Of a stretch of 64,000 nt of DNA, positions 1-11,682 are shown in pieces (the stretch's first letter is position 1; each line of letters starts with the position of its first letter). The stretch covers positions 124,001 through 188,000 of the forward strand of contig NC_089181.1 of assembly GCF_947507565.1 (NCBI RefSeq), given 5' to 3'. The notes beneath the pieces are model-generated. The model did not search any database, was not told where the DNA came from, and was given only the letters and a program-made list of their open reading frames with translations. Both the position numbers and the translations under genes were made by a program. The stretch is from Oscarella lobularis (lineage: Eukaryota > Porifera > Homoscleromorpha > Homosclerophorida > Oscarellidae).

Positions 1-66
1 TGCTCATCTTCTCCAAGTATGACAGTCACATGATTATATTCAACTCTCTAATATATCTCTATGTAG

Positions 67-405
67 CAATTGAATGAGCAGAGTCTTTCTGATTACATTA
101 TAGTTTATCTTCGTCTATTGACTTCGGCACGGTTACTTGAAAATGCCGTCTTTTTTGAAAATTTCATTGAAGATGGCTTGACCGTGCCGGAGTTTTGTCA
201 TCGCGAAGTCGAGCCCATGGCCAAAGAAAGCGATCACATACACGTGATCGCTCTCAGTGAATTTCTAGGCGTTTGCATACGAGTTGTGTATATGGATCGA
301 GGTGAAGGAGGCACTGTTAATCATCACGATTTTCCTGAAGACGGTGGACCACCTCACGTCACGCTGCTCTATCGGCCTGGTCACTATGATATACTGTACA
401 GTTAG
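67..405 (+). CDS. OTUB1: Otubain-1-type deubiquitinase, last exon (5' partial)
   Basis: This exon encodes the C-terminal 112 or so residues of an OTU-family cysteine protease that removes ubiquitin, preferentially Lys48-linked chains, in the cytosol. Visible family blocks are the VEPMAKESDHIHVIAL segment, the YMDRGEGG turn and the terminal RPGHYDILY block, whose His is the catalytic histidine of the OTU triad. The catalytic Asp and Cys lie upstream of the window. The exon follows an AG acceptor at 65-66; bases 1-66 look intronic. The stop codon is at 403-405. Known family members end with the same block, so the C terminus is complete. OTUB1 is favoured over OTUB2 because of the close match in the last 60 residues. 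Confidence 0.9.
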   Translation, partial: QLNEQSLSDYIIVYLRLLTSARLLENAVFFENFIEDGLTVPEFCHREVEPMAKESDHIHVIALSEFLGVCIRVVYMDRGEGGTVNHHDFPEDGGPPHVTLLYRPGHYDILYS

Positions 406-509
406 TAATTTGAGCTGTGCCTTCGTAGATATTGTATCATGAACAATGCAGACTGCCATGACGACGGGTCACGTGCTCAGCAACTAACGTAACGTACGCT
501 AGGTACAGT

Positions 510-1042
510 TGGCTGAAGAAGACGGCAGCGATTCTACGCCGGTTCGCTGCTCCAAAATCGTCTTCTAGACGATGCTTTTCGAAAGACCGAAAGCCGAGCT
601 CATCCAACTGGCTACGACGCCAGAAAAAAGTTCTCTAGACTTCTTCGCTCTCGCGATCGACTTCACCACATTTTTTCAGGATGTCTTTGTAAAACGTTCT
701 GTGGAAGAAGGATACCGAAGTAGAAGTGCATACAAACTTCTTCAAATGCAAAGCAGATTCAAATTTCTAACCAATTGTTCATCAGTGGTAAGCCGAAACA
801 AAAATCTCTCTCTTTCTCTTCTATCTATCTATCTATCTATCTATCTACATTTCCGCATTACAGATCGATTTGGGAGCAGCTCCAGGTACGCAATGTTGAT
901 GGAAACAACCCGGAAGTGCCCTGCCCACTCTAAAATATTTAGGATCTTGGTGTCAAGTAGTAGCAAATCATATGAACTCATCGAATGTCAACGAATATCG
1001 TATTATTGGCGTCGACGTGAAAGGCAAGCACTCGTCAATTTG

Positions 1043-1073
<31 letters not shown>

Positions 1074-1647
1074 TTTTGTAGATATTGATCCTGTTGATGG
1101 GGTTACAATGCTGAATCGCTGCAGCGTATTAGATCATGATATTGAAGTACGAGTGAGAAAGGCTTTGCTTCCCTTTCAAAGCGCAGACGTTGTATTGAGG
1201 TACAAAGTGAATGAATGAATCCTTCTCCCTGAGGTAGTGAGACTTCATTTTGTCTTTTCAACAGTGATATGGCTCCAAATGCTACAGGAATTCGCTCAGT
1301 TGATCATGCACGAATTATGGTGAAAACTAATCTTTTTTCTAACTTTATGAGTATAGTACTTTTTTTTTCAGGAATTGGTCCAAAGTGCCTTTGATTTTGC
1401 TGACAGACTTCTTTATCCAAACAAGGGCATTTTCATCTGTAAAATCTGGGATGGTCGGGAAGTTCGAGGTAACTCATTTCCTAATAAATTCAATTAATTA
1501 ATTAATTATATGATAGACCTGAAGAAAATGCTTCGAGAAAAGTTTGATACAGTAAAGGATTGTCGACCTCCTGCCAGTCGAAAAGATTCAACAGAATTCT
1601 ACGTCATTTGCAAACGATTCAGACGACACGATGTTCCTAGTACCTAA
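510..1647 (+). CDS. MRM2: Mitochondrial rRNA 2'-O-methyltransferase MRM2 (FtsJ/RrmJ family)
   Basis: Spliced exons (about 510-629, 680-787, 864-885, 943-1023, 1082-1199, 1265-1319, 1372-1468, 1517-1647) encode an FtsJ-type SAM-dependent methyltransferase that methylates a uridine of the mitochondrial large-subunit rRNA. Visible motifs are YRSRSAYKLL (with the first catalytic Lys), IDLGAAPG (SAM-binding motif I), LSDMAPNATG (motif with the catalytic Asp) and FICKIWDG (second catalytic Lys). The N-terminal segment is rich in Lys, Arg, Ser and Ala without acidic residues until the SNWLRRQKK block, as expected for a mitochondrial presequence. The start codon is not resolved: the matching frame is open back to about 462 without an ATG, so the start may sit in a small upstream exon (for example the ATG at 439). 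The intron at 1024-1081 appears to use a GC donor. Confidence 0.88.
1024..1081 (+). other. GC-AG intron of MRM2 with TTTA repeat
   Basis: To keep the MRM2 frame (GVDVK followed by DIDPVDG), the donor must be AAAG|GCAAGC at 1023/1024, a typical GC-AG donor, with the acceptor TTGTAG ending at 1081. Most of the intron is a (TTTA)n microsatellite at about 1044-1075. No GT donor nearby gives an open frame. Confidence 0.65.
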
Positions 1648-1711
1648 TTATCGCCTTTCGTTCGTGCAAATAATGTGCTAACGAACGTCCGGGAGTTTGG
1701 ATTTTGCAGCC

Positions 1712-4527
1712 ATGAAGTGTGCCGTCCTTACAGGTTCTCTCCGCGATCGTTCTTTTGTCGTCCGATTCATCGAACTGTTTCTTTAGTAAGCGATCGATGT
1801 TCTCGCGGAGAGGCGAACGACGAAAGTGGTCCGAATTTGATGAAATTGCTCAACGAAAGCTCGTAAGTAAAACTGCTCGTTCTGCGTCCTATATTTCAGT
1901 TCTCCCGTCAGTTTGAAGCCGTCTCGAATCGAATACGCCTGCGTTCCTGACGAAAAAGAAGAAATCCAAGTAAGCCGAACCGTTCTAACGTGTTTTTTCA
2001 TCGAGTTTCTCTCGCAGAGCGCTCTACGACGCTATTGCGACGATCTCGAGCTCAATCTCGTCCTCACGACAGGCGGAACGGGATTTTCTCCACGAGACGT
2101 GACGCCAGAAGCGACGAAACCACTTCTCGACAAAGAGGCGCCCGCTCTGGCGACAGCAATGGTCATTCGTTCGCTCGACATCACTCCGCACGCCGTACTA
2201 TCTCGGTACACAGTAGCAAAGAGAAGATTAAGTTATATAGAATAGGCAACTTAAACTAAAGCATTTTTAGCTGTCGTTTTTGCCAGAATCCTTTCTTTTT
2301 CCTCTAGTTCTTTTGCTTTAGGTCGGTTTGTGGTATTCGTAAGCAAAGTCTTATTGTCAATTTGCCAGGAAGTCGTAAAGGATCGGAAGAGTGCCTAATG
2401 ACGATTTTACCCGTTTTGCCTCATGCTCTTGGTACGATCGCGAAGGACGAGCGCAAGGCGCCGCAAATTCATGTAGATTTCTCCTGTAGAGGTTGTGAGT
2501 GGATCGCCAAACGCTCACAAGGAGGAAACACATTTGAAACAAAGCTCTCATCATCATCATCATCATCATTGCCACCTAGATGAAGACGTGTCGTCATCTC
2601 GTGAGCTAATCGATTTAATTAGTATGTACTGTATCTCCGTCTTTTGAAAAGAAACGAAAAGCGATTTGTCAAAAGTTGCTCTTCGTCCTCGCGCCTCTCA
2701 CTACGAATTGACGAAAATGAAAGACGCTATGGATATCGTTCTACGCCAAGCAGACTGTCTCAATCGCACAAAGACTCTCGAGTTAAAAGGTACGTGAAAA
2801 AGAATAGAATCGAGACGAATTCAATCTCCTTTTAGATTGCCTTGGTCACGTTCTATCAGAAAACATTTCAGCTTCGGAGCCTTTGCCTCCATTTCGAGCT
2901 GCAATCACAGATGGCTATGCTGTTTTTTCAGCCGACGGAGCTGGGGACAGACTCATCATTGGGCCAGTAACAGCTGGAGACGACGTATAAGAAGAGACGT
3001 TCTTTGATCTCTGTTCTCACACGTAGCATTCTGTTGTAGTTGCCTTTTGTTGTCAAATCAGGCTATGTTGTTCGCATTTCTACTGGGGCTCCAGTTCCTG
3101 ATGGAGCTGATGCTGTTGTTCCAGTTGAAGATACGGAATTGTTGGAGAAAAGTGAAGATGTAGGCACATAAACGTCCTTTATTAGTTAAACGTATCGTTC
3201 ATTCTATAAGGGAAAAGTCGAGTTTAAAGTTCGCATATGTAGAGAGCCGAAAGTCGGTCAAGACATTAGGTGAGTGTCTAATATTCTTCGTCATTTCTGC
3301 AACGTTTTTTTTGATGAAGGGAAATTGGCTCTGATATTGCACTTGGGGAAAGAGTTTTGAGTTTTGGCGAACGTCTGGGTCCAGCTGAACTTGGTCTCGC
3401 TGCAACGGTCGGAGTCACGAAAGTAGGAGTCTAAATAAAACGCGTTCTCTGTTCGGATTAATTATTAATAGCTTCGGGTTTTTGAGAAAGCTGTACCTGG
3501 CGTTCTTTCAACCGGCAATGAGGTACGTACGTCGTTATCACTTGACATCCACTAGATTACACATTGAACTATACACATAAGCTTGTTGAACCGGGCGAAC
3601 CTCTAACGGGTGGCAAGATACGCGATAGCAATCAAACGACGCTAATGGCATGGGCAAGGGAAAACGGTTTTACACCGTTTGACGTAGGAATTGCCGTCGA
3701 TAAGTACATTATACGTTAGATAGAAAGATTTCGTTATTTAACTTCAACTGAAGGCGCGAGGAGCTTGCGTCTATGGTGAGGAATGCACTGTCGAAAGTAG
3801 ACGTTCTAATGAGCAGTGGTGGTGTTTCGATGGGAGAAAAAGTAAGCTAGGCTTACCTCCTCCTTCTCATTTTTGAAACCATGTTTTTTAATAAAAGGAT
3901 TTGTTGAAAACCGTTCTTATAGAGGACATTGGTTGTCAAATTCACTTTGGTCGACTTTTTATGAGACCCGGGTTCGTAGATAAGGAAACTAGTCGCGTAC
4001 TATTTATTAATTGTTTGCTACAGAAAGCCGACTACGTTTGCTACTGCGACAATTGATGGAAGAAAGAAGTTGATATTTGGATTACCTGGTTGGTGCTGCG
4101 ATCGTGGAAATAGTGCTCTATATATGTTTATTAGGAAATCCCGTCTCCGCAACTGTGACGTTTCATTTATTTGTATTACCTTCTTTGCGAAAACTTTCAG
4201 GTGAGACGAATCCAAGACAGACGGAAATAAAAGTTCAGGTACCCGGCATCATAAAATTTATATAATCTCCCTCCACAATGAGATTCCTTTTTTTAGTTGT
4301 CCACCGATGTGCGTTTGGATCCACGACCCGAATATCAGAGAGCGATATTGCAATACAAAGACGGTCATCAATTGCCCTTTGCCATCTCTACGGGATTTCA
4401 GCGCAGCAGTCGTTTGATGAGCGTACACAATTCCAACGCATTGATCATTCTTCCTCCGAAAACGGAGAAATGCGACCGACTTTTGAAAGGCGCTATAGTG
4501 AACGCTATTCTTATAGGACGCCTTTAG
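1712..4527 (+). CDS. GPHN: Gephyrin (MoaB/Mog domain fused to MoeA domain)
   Basis: Gephyrin makes molybdenum cofactor (molybdopterin adenylylation by the N-terminal G domain, Mo insertion by the C-terminal E domain) and in bilaterians scaffolds glycine/GABA-A receptors. The spliced product starts [17 protein letters not shown] and carries the G-domain blocks [20 protein letters not shown] and [13 protein letters not shown]. The E domain has [74 protein letters not shown] and the terminal NAILIGRL block. Exon 1 is only 22 nt (1712-1733). The linker between the domains is about 35 residues, far shorter than in vertebrate gephyrin, so the receptor-partner binding linker is mostly absent. A (CAT)n run at 2548-2569 falls in the linker intron. 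A splice-acceptor-like site ends 3 nt before the ATG. The stop is only 31 bp from the first in-frame Dicer ATG. Confidence 0.95.
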
Positions 4528-4558
4528 ACATGTGAACACGCACGTGTTGTGTAAGCGC

Positions 4559-7500
4559 ATGCGCTCGCGTCTGACGTTCGCTTTCCGGCCGTTTATGGAA
4601 GACGTTACCTCTCCGACGGCTTTTCCTTTGCGAAAGTACCAAGTCGAACTTCTCGAGCATGCACTCCGCGCAAATACGATTGTCTGTTTGGGCACTGGAG
4701 CCGGTAAAACGTTCATAGCGATTATGGCCGCCAAAGAACTCGCTCACACGACGACAAAATCAATTCGCGACGGTGGAAAACGCATTCTCTTTATCGTTCC
4801 TAGCGGTAAGAATCGCGCTTATGTACCCAGCTAGAGGCCGTCGCCGCGATCGCGTACAAACCCAAAACATGGGCGTGGCCGTAATTCGAATCTTCGCGCG
4901 TGCGTTAGTGGCTCTCGTCTCGCAGCAAGCGGACGCATTCCGAACGCACACCAATCTAAAAGTCGGTCATTTCACGGGTTCAACGATCGTCGGATGGGAC
5001 GAAACGACGTGGCGCGCCGAATTCGATCGCCAACAAGTCCTCGTCATGACGTCACAAATCCTAGTCAATCTTCTCAATAGCGCACATCTTCGTTTCGCGC
5101 ACGTTAGCCTTCTCGTTCTCGACGAATGTCATCACGCCGTCGGCAATCACCCCTATCGACAACTAATGACTCATTACGGAAATTCAACGGAAACGCGTAT
5201 TATCGGTCTCACAGCGTCAATTGTAACGAAAAAATGCAAACCTGATCGAGTGTCTCACGAGCTCAAACGTCTCGAATCGACGCTACAATGTCAATGTGTG
5301 ACAGCGAGCGATTTGACGTCTGTTCATCAATACGAAACAAAGCCGGATGAACAAATTGTTCTATATCACGATTCCAGTGTACCACGTGACGTCGTCGCTT
5401 TGCTCGAGACGTCCGTTGAATTTTTATCTAATGTTCTTCCCGCTGAAGAGTTGATGGGAAAACTTTGCGCTAATATGAAAAAGGAGATTTTGGGCGTCAT
5501 TTCGTTGATGTACGACGTTGGTCCGTGGAGTTGTCATTTTTTTCTCAAAAACATAACCGAATCTTTGGCGGAGGCGAAACAGCAGCGCTCCAATGCTGAT
5601 TTGTCCACTTGTCTTGTCACTTGGTATGCAACTCAATTGAACGCAGCCTTACGTCTTTGTCAATCTTTTAAATGGTCTCAGTCTCGTTTTGAAGTTGACG
5701 GCGACGGGGTCGGCGTTTCGCCAAAGGCGCGCGCTCTTCTTCAATGTTTGATGAAATTTTGCGATGATATTGGATCGTCGAATTTACGCGCACTCGTCTT
5801 TGTTGAACGACGCGTGACGGCACGCATGCTTTGTCACTTTTTGAAGAACGCCTCCGCCGTTTCAAATAATGACGTGTTGTCGTCCTTGCGCGCTGATTGG
5901 ACGGTTGGTTCAGGCGGCGGCGGCGGTAGTGGCAACGACGAGGAGGAGGAGGAAGAAGAAGCGGCAATTCCGTCGCATTCCAAGTTAGCTTTAGAACGAT
6001 TTCGCGAGGGTGAAATCAACGTCTTGGTAACGACAAATGCTGTGGAAGAGGGCGTCGATATTCCCGCTTGCAATTTGGTTGTTCAGTATGATCTTCCAAC
6101 GAACGTACGCGGATATATTCAGTCAAAGGGACGCGCTCGAAAGCGTCCGTCAATGTATGTCGTATTTGTGAAGGAGAGTCGTCAAAGTGAGACAGAGGAG
6201 CAATTGAACGTATTTGCGAAAACGGAGGAGGCATTGTATGATTTGGCCGGAAGGGAGCCGGACGATTCCGCGCAGCACGAAGTTGAAAATAATGAAATAG
6301 AAATGCCTCAATATCAGACTCCCTCTGGTGCCATAGCAACCATGTCGTCAAGTGCGCAGATACTTAATAGGTAAGCGCTTTGACGATAAAAAGGAGATTA
6401 GCACTTTTTTTCTATCTAGCTATTGTTCTTCTTTACCCAAAGACGAATACACGGATTCTCTTCCAATATACGAAGTTTTTAAAACAGACGAGAATCTTTA
6501 TATGGCGAAGGTGACATTGCCTGTCACTTCAAAGCAAAAGGATGCAGTGCAGGTATTAATTAGATAGTCTTCTCCCATTTGGGCTTGACTTCCGCTTTAG
6601 TCTTGCCGCTGGAGGACAAAGAAATTGGCTCGACATCACGCCGCTTTGTTGATGGTAAAGGAATTACATTGCGATGGTCATCTTACGGATCAGTTTTCCT
6701 CCGTAAGCTCCTTGCACTTTAATTAACTCTTTTCTTATCTATTCAATAAGACGTCTCCGTCGTCGGGAATTCACAAGGAAAAGAAAAAAAAGAGGATTTA
6801 TAAAATCTATAACGTGGAAATGAAGGTTAGCATTTATTCATTCTCCTAATCATATGGATTAGAAATATCTTTTAGGTAGCGTCTGTATTGACAGATTGCA
6901 AACTTGACGTCAAACGAGCAGCCTATCTATATCGATTTCATTTTGAATCGTCGTCTTGGATAGAAGAGGGACTTGGAAATGAAAGTTTAGGCATTGTATC
7001 TGTTGAACCACTTGAAGAGGTAGCTAAATATTAATGTCTCTCCAACTTCATTTTAAACTCTAGATCCCTTCCTTTTCTCTGTTTTCCGAAACCGGACAAA
7101 TTCAAGTGAGCCTTCGTTCTTGTACGGAAACACCTTTTCTTCTATCATCAAAAGACATCCGAAACATCAACGTCTTTCACCACACGCTCTTCTCCGATGT
7201 CTTACAGATTACGAGTGGCAAAGAAATGAAGTTTGACAGTGCTTCGACGCTACGAGGATACCGCGTCGTTCCCTTGCGAAACGACGACTGGTCATCGCGA
7301 AAGTGCATCATTAACAAACGATTTTTCTCCGAAATAACGACGAAAACGACAGCGTGGCGTCGACGAGCTTTTAGTGTCGTCCCTCTTGTTGCCGTTCGAA
7401 CGTCGGAATGGGATCATTCGTGGAGGATTGACACTCGTCTCCTTGATAAACTCTTTTCTCAAGGCATCTGGAACCGATTATCAGCAGTCGAAGCATACGA

Positions 7501-9435
7501 GAGTCTAATAGACGCCGTCGTTTCGCCGTCCTATTTGTCGGGTGCCGACCGCTTGATATTTCGCGGCGTTGCACTCCTCGAAAACCTCTCTCCAAAAAGC
7601 CCCTTCATTGATCTATCCAAAGCGGCGACATATAGTGAATACATTGAGAAGCGGCACGGCGTTTTCGTCGACGACGATCAGCAACCGCTTCTGCAAGTCG
7701 CCGGCATCTCGATTCGAAATCTCAATTATTTGTCGCCAATTCAACGTCGATCGTCGTCGCGCGGCACCATGCGCTTAGTGCCGTCGACGTGCGAACGGCA
7801 CGTATTGTCGTATCGACGCCTGGTTGTCGCAAAGTTCGTTCCGTCGATTCTTTATCGCATCGAGTCGCTTTTGACGGCGCGCGAACTGGCGACGACAATA
7901 ACGACAAACAACGCTTTTACGAAACACTCTATTGATGATTCATTTGATCATCTTTCGGCTCTACGTCGTTGTCCTCCTGCGAGAGACTTATTAAACTGTT
8001 CTGACGTTCTTGTCGCTCTGACTAGCGCCGCTGCTCAAGCTGCGTTCAATTCCGAACGACATGAACTTCTTGGCGACTCCTTCTTGAAACTTGCTCTCAG
8101 CGTTTCTCTCTTCTTCGGCTTTGAGACGGAACACGAAGGCCAATTGACCGAACGACGAATGAAACTCATCAAAAATAAATACCTTTGTCAATTGGCCTTC
8201 GAAAGGAATTTACCCGGTTACATTATCGGCAAGCGATTCGATCCGTCGGGAAAATCGTGGCTTCCACCCGGCTATGTGACGACAACGGAGACGACGTCGC
8301 TTCATCATCAGGAATTGTCGGGTAAGAGCATCGCTGATGCCGTCGAATCTCTACTCGGTCTTTTCCTACATAACCACGGCTGCTCCCAAGCGTTACGTTA
8401 TCTCAGTTGGGTCGGAGTTGAATTAACTGACGCTGTCTTTGACGTTTTCGGAGCGACGTATAAGTCACAACTGCGGCAATCGATTTCCGACCCGTTTCTC
8501 TTTTCGGGATTCGAAGACTTTGAATCATCTGTGATTGGCTATTCGTTTCGGAATCGTTACTTGCTTCTCGAAGCGCTAACTCACGCTTCGTATCACTTCA
8601 ATCGTTCCACCGACTGCTATCAACGAATGGAGTTCCTTGGCGACGCGCTACTCGACTTTCTCGTCACGCTCTACATCTACGAAACGAAACCCCACATGGG
8701 TCCGGGGCAATTGACCGAATTGCGATCTGCTATCGTTTGCAATGAGTCGTTCGCCAAGCTGGCGGCGAGATCGGGCTTTCACAAGCATTTGAAAGCGCTT
8801 TCGCCGTCTCTGTTTCAACACATTGAAGCGTTCGTTAAAAATTTGCCTGAAGATGACGATGAATGCGTCGATGTGATAGATTCATTTGAAAAAGAGGTAA
8901 GTTGTCTCGATTTCTTGGCTTTGACTACGTTGTTTTCTTCGAATAGAATAGCTCAGATGCTCGCTGTCTTGACGATGTTTATAAAGACGGCGCCTTTCCT
9001 AAAGTTTTGAGTGATATCTTTGAGTCTGTCGCTGCTGCCGTCTTCATTGATTCGGCAATGTCATTGGAAAGCGTATGGAGAGTGTTTTTTCCGCTCATGA
9101 AAGATATCATAGGTAGGCAGACCAATACAAGAAATTCCCACTCTTTTTTTACATATACACGCAGTCAAATACAGCGAGGAGAATCCGCCGCATCATCCCG
9201 TTTCAACTCTTACGGAGAAAGGATTTTCCGTGGGGTACGTGTATGGCACTGATAAGAGACAGGCTCTGGTTTACGTGTGCGTAGAGCTGCGCAAAGGCGA
9301 AAGGAGGGAGACGACTTTGTATCAGTGGTGGAATTGCCGAATAACGTTGTGGTTCGTGGATACGGTTCAACGGCTAAATCAGCGCGCTTGGACGCAGCAA
9401 AGCGCGCCCTCGCACATTTGGCACGGATCGAATAG
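4559..9435 (+). CDS. DICER: Dicer, full-length ribonuclease III
   Basis: Dicer cuts double-stranded RNA and pre-miRNA hairpins into small RNAs. All expected parts occur in order: helicase with Walker A GTGAGKTF (near 4700) and DECH box (near 5125); helicase C domain with NAVEEGVDIPACNLV and YIQSKGRAR; the dimerisation domain (DUF283) in small exons 6417-6720; platform and PAZ (about 7080-7880, ending VPSILYRIESLLTARELA); RNase IIIa with ERHELLGDSFLK and DAVESLLG; RNase IIIb with QRMEFLGDALLD and DIFESVAAAVF; and a C-terminal dsRNA-binding domain ending AKRALAHLARIE. Both RNase III sites keep their acidic residues, so both should be active. Platform to RNase IIIb is one large exon; an intron at about 8897-8947 lies inside an open frame. 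A Gly/Glu-rich low-complexity insert lies in the helicase (about 5910-5965). The start may be the ATG at 4559 or at 4595. Confidence 0.94.
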
Positions 9436-9479
9436 AACAACAAGGTCAGTACTTTTATTCTAGTTGATAAATTAAGGCC

Positions 9480-11556
9480 TCATACATTCTGCACTACACT
9501 GTATTCATCATTTTCGCTTGACGCCCTTCCCTGGGGTCTTCGGATTGTATATTGCTTCCATATTGCAATCTGAAATACGGATACAACTAGAGGAATTCCA
9601 CACAGCAAGCCAAACATGGCCATTTTTAATTCTGTGGAAGCTAAAACGTACAAATAATTAAGTAAACCAATGTAATTTATATTTATCTCAACTGGAAGCA
9701 GCTTCAAACGAAGTCCCTTTCTAATAAGAAAACACCCATATATGTATGTATGTATCAGAGATTAGATTAGATTTCCGCCGCCGTACTTCGTATCCATAAG
9801 TGGACAAAATTCCTACGACAAACATGGGAGCCAATGACTGAGCTGGCTTTGTAAACAGCGCATTGGTTCCGTACACTGTTGATGATATGGGTTGGCTAAC
9901 AAAAGCAAGCGCGTTTCTTTCTTTCTTTCCCCCCGTTTCTTTTGAATAAACCTTCGTTTGTGAAGGCGTTTGTCTTCGTCAATGATATGAGAAAGAGGCA
10001 TCATAAAAAGAGAAAAAACTGCCTCTGGAATCGAACTAGAGAGACCAAATCGAGTCACAAACACACTAGTAGATATATCGTACCGATCAAGCAGAAAATA
10101 AGCAGCTAATAGCCACGTATAAGAAGGCCCAGCAACGTACATTCCCAGAGCCATCAGAAGCTAGAACAGGAAAAGGCTAGTTTAGTGTACAAAGACCCCA
10201 GACTTACCTTGAAATAGAACGAATATAAGATAAGATAATAAGAGCCTAATGTTGATAAGAGAGGACTGGTGAGCAGAACGAGCAATTGAGGAACGGCGAA
10301 TGCTGAACCAGATAAAAACGTCCTTGCAATCTAATTGCAAAGTTCAGTGACCCAAAATTCGAAATTTTCCCTGTTTTCACTTGCCGAACTCACTGAACCG
10401 TCACTGAGTAACGAGGCAGAGAAAATCGAAAAGAAATTCGATCCAAATGTGTTGTGAAAAATTTGAAAGAAATTAATCGCAACAAAACACACTAGTGGCA
10501 CGCATACAATAGCAACATCTCCCCCCTACAGACTTCTAACACAACGAACCGAAATTTCTCTGCCTCAAGAGATCAAAAACGAGTTTGAAAATTGAACCGC
10601 TGCTATTGGACGACAATTCGTCCCCCTTATCACTAAGATCCGATGACGTGGCGGCGCGTATCATTGATCCAGTATACGTAAAAAAGGTCAGACTAAGGCA
10701 AGCGATTACGACGCAGCAGATTTGAAAGCGTGCCATATACTGAAGCTACGTTAATGTACTATTAGATAGACTTGACTCCCTCCTCCTCCCCTCTTACGTT
10801 GTGAGAGATGAGTTCACACCAAAATACGGACGTCGATCCTATAATGGAACCTATTTGGTTAAATTTGAGTACTGTGTGTCTGTCATTGTTATCGTATGAG
10901 ATTTCGGTAAAGAGAGCACATTGAGCGAGCAAAACTGCAACATTACGTACGTATAAGGAGACTAATCAATAGAATTTTTATTATTTAATCTGACCATATG
11001 TGAACATGGCATCGTAAAGCCAAAGAGACACGATCAAGTGCAATCCCGTCACCCACGGGGGACTTTGATCGTTGCCCCACGAAAACCAAGGAAGGAGAAA
11101 ACTAAAAAATTAAAATATTGATTTCGATTGATTGATTGATTGAATCAATCAAAATCAATATTTCTAACCTGAGAACGAAGACGGGGGCTCCGTATAAAAT
11201 TGCTAGATGCCTTCGCCTTACGCAGGGCAACTTGGAATTATCCTGGGGGAGTGCGTTCGCTTTCTAATTAAATTAATTCCAGTTCCGCTTCTCTCGACCT
11301 GCAACCATCCGAATACAGGATCGTTGACGGCGTTCCATAGCATATATGTAGTGTGAGCGAAGTAGAACCACGAATCGCTGATTCTACGACGACGAAAGGC
11401 GCTTCCTTTTCTTTTCCTTAGATCTAGTAGTCTACAACCTTACTTGTAGTGGTTAAGAAAGACTTTGACGTAGTAAAAGTTGAAGACGGTGTGCATGAGC
11501 TGGGCAGCGAGTGTCGTCGCCGAATACGACAGCGCGCTGCGATAAATGGATTTCAT
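9480..11556 (-). CDS. MFSD13A: MFSD13A/TMEM180-like multi-pass membrane protein
   Basis: Minus-strand exons encode a transporter-like protein of the major facilitator superfamily (glycoside-pentoside-hexuronide cation symporter-like branch). Substrate is unknown. The first exon reads MKSIYRSALSYSATTLAAQL and continues into a hydrophobic segment; the second gives MLWNAVNDPVFGWLQ, the hallmark LWNxxNDPxxGW motif of TMEM180. Later exons show SLWLYDAMF, LLRQRNF, the HIIDEDKRLHKRR block and a C-terminal IWKQYTIRRPQGRAS, all collinear with vertebrate TMEM180. About ten exons with introns of 40-100 bp are needed. It faces Dicer tail to tail with only 44 bp between stop codons and is divergent from the MOK kinase. 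A tandem ATGT run (about 9741-9751) is in its last intron. Confidence 0.82.
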
Positions 11557-11682
11557 CTCTACGCGATTTCATTTCCCGGATCGTCGCCAAAGTAACCTGG
11601 TGAACGCGTGCGCCGCTGTGAGGATTCACTTGCTACACTCCGTTTTTTCCGCGAAGGCTTCCTATTGCCATGTCCTGATGAA
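11557..11682. promoter_or_regulatory. Divergent promoter between MFSD13A-like and MOK
   Basis: The start codons of two head-to-head genes are 126 bp apart, so both promoters must lie here or inside the first exons. I see no TATA box; the segment is moderately GC-rich, consistent with a shared TATA-less bidirectional promoter. The assignment rests on gene geometry. Confidence 0.6.

Noticed and set aside
826-848. CTAT microsatellite as a functional element
   Set aside because: It lies within an MRM2 intron and looks like an ordinary simple repeat.
2548-2580. Apparent poly-His (or poly-Ser) run within gephyrin
   Set aside because: The (CAT)n repeat is best placed in an intron (about 2497-2580); splicing from CTGTAGAG to DEDVSS keeps the gephyrin frame.
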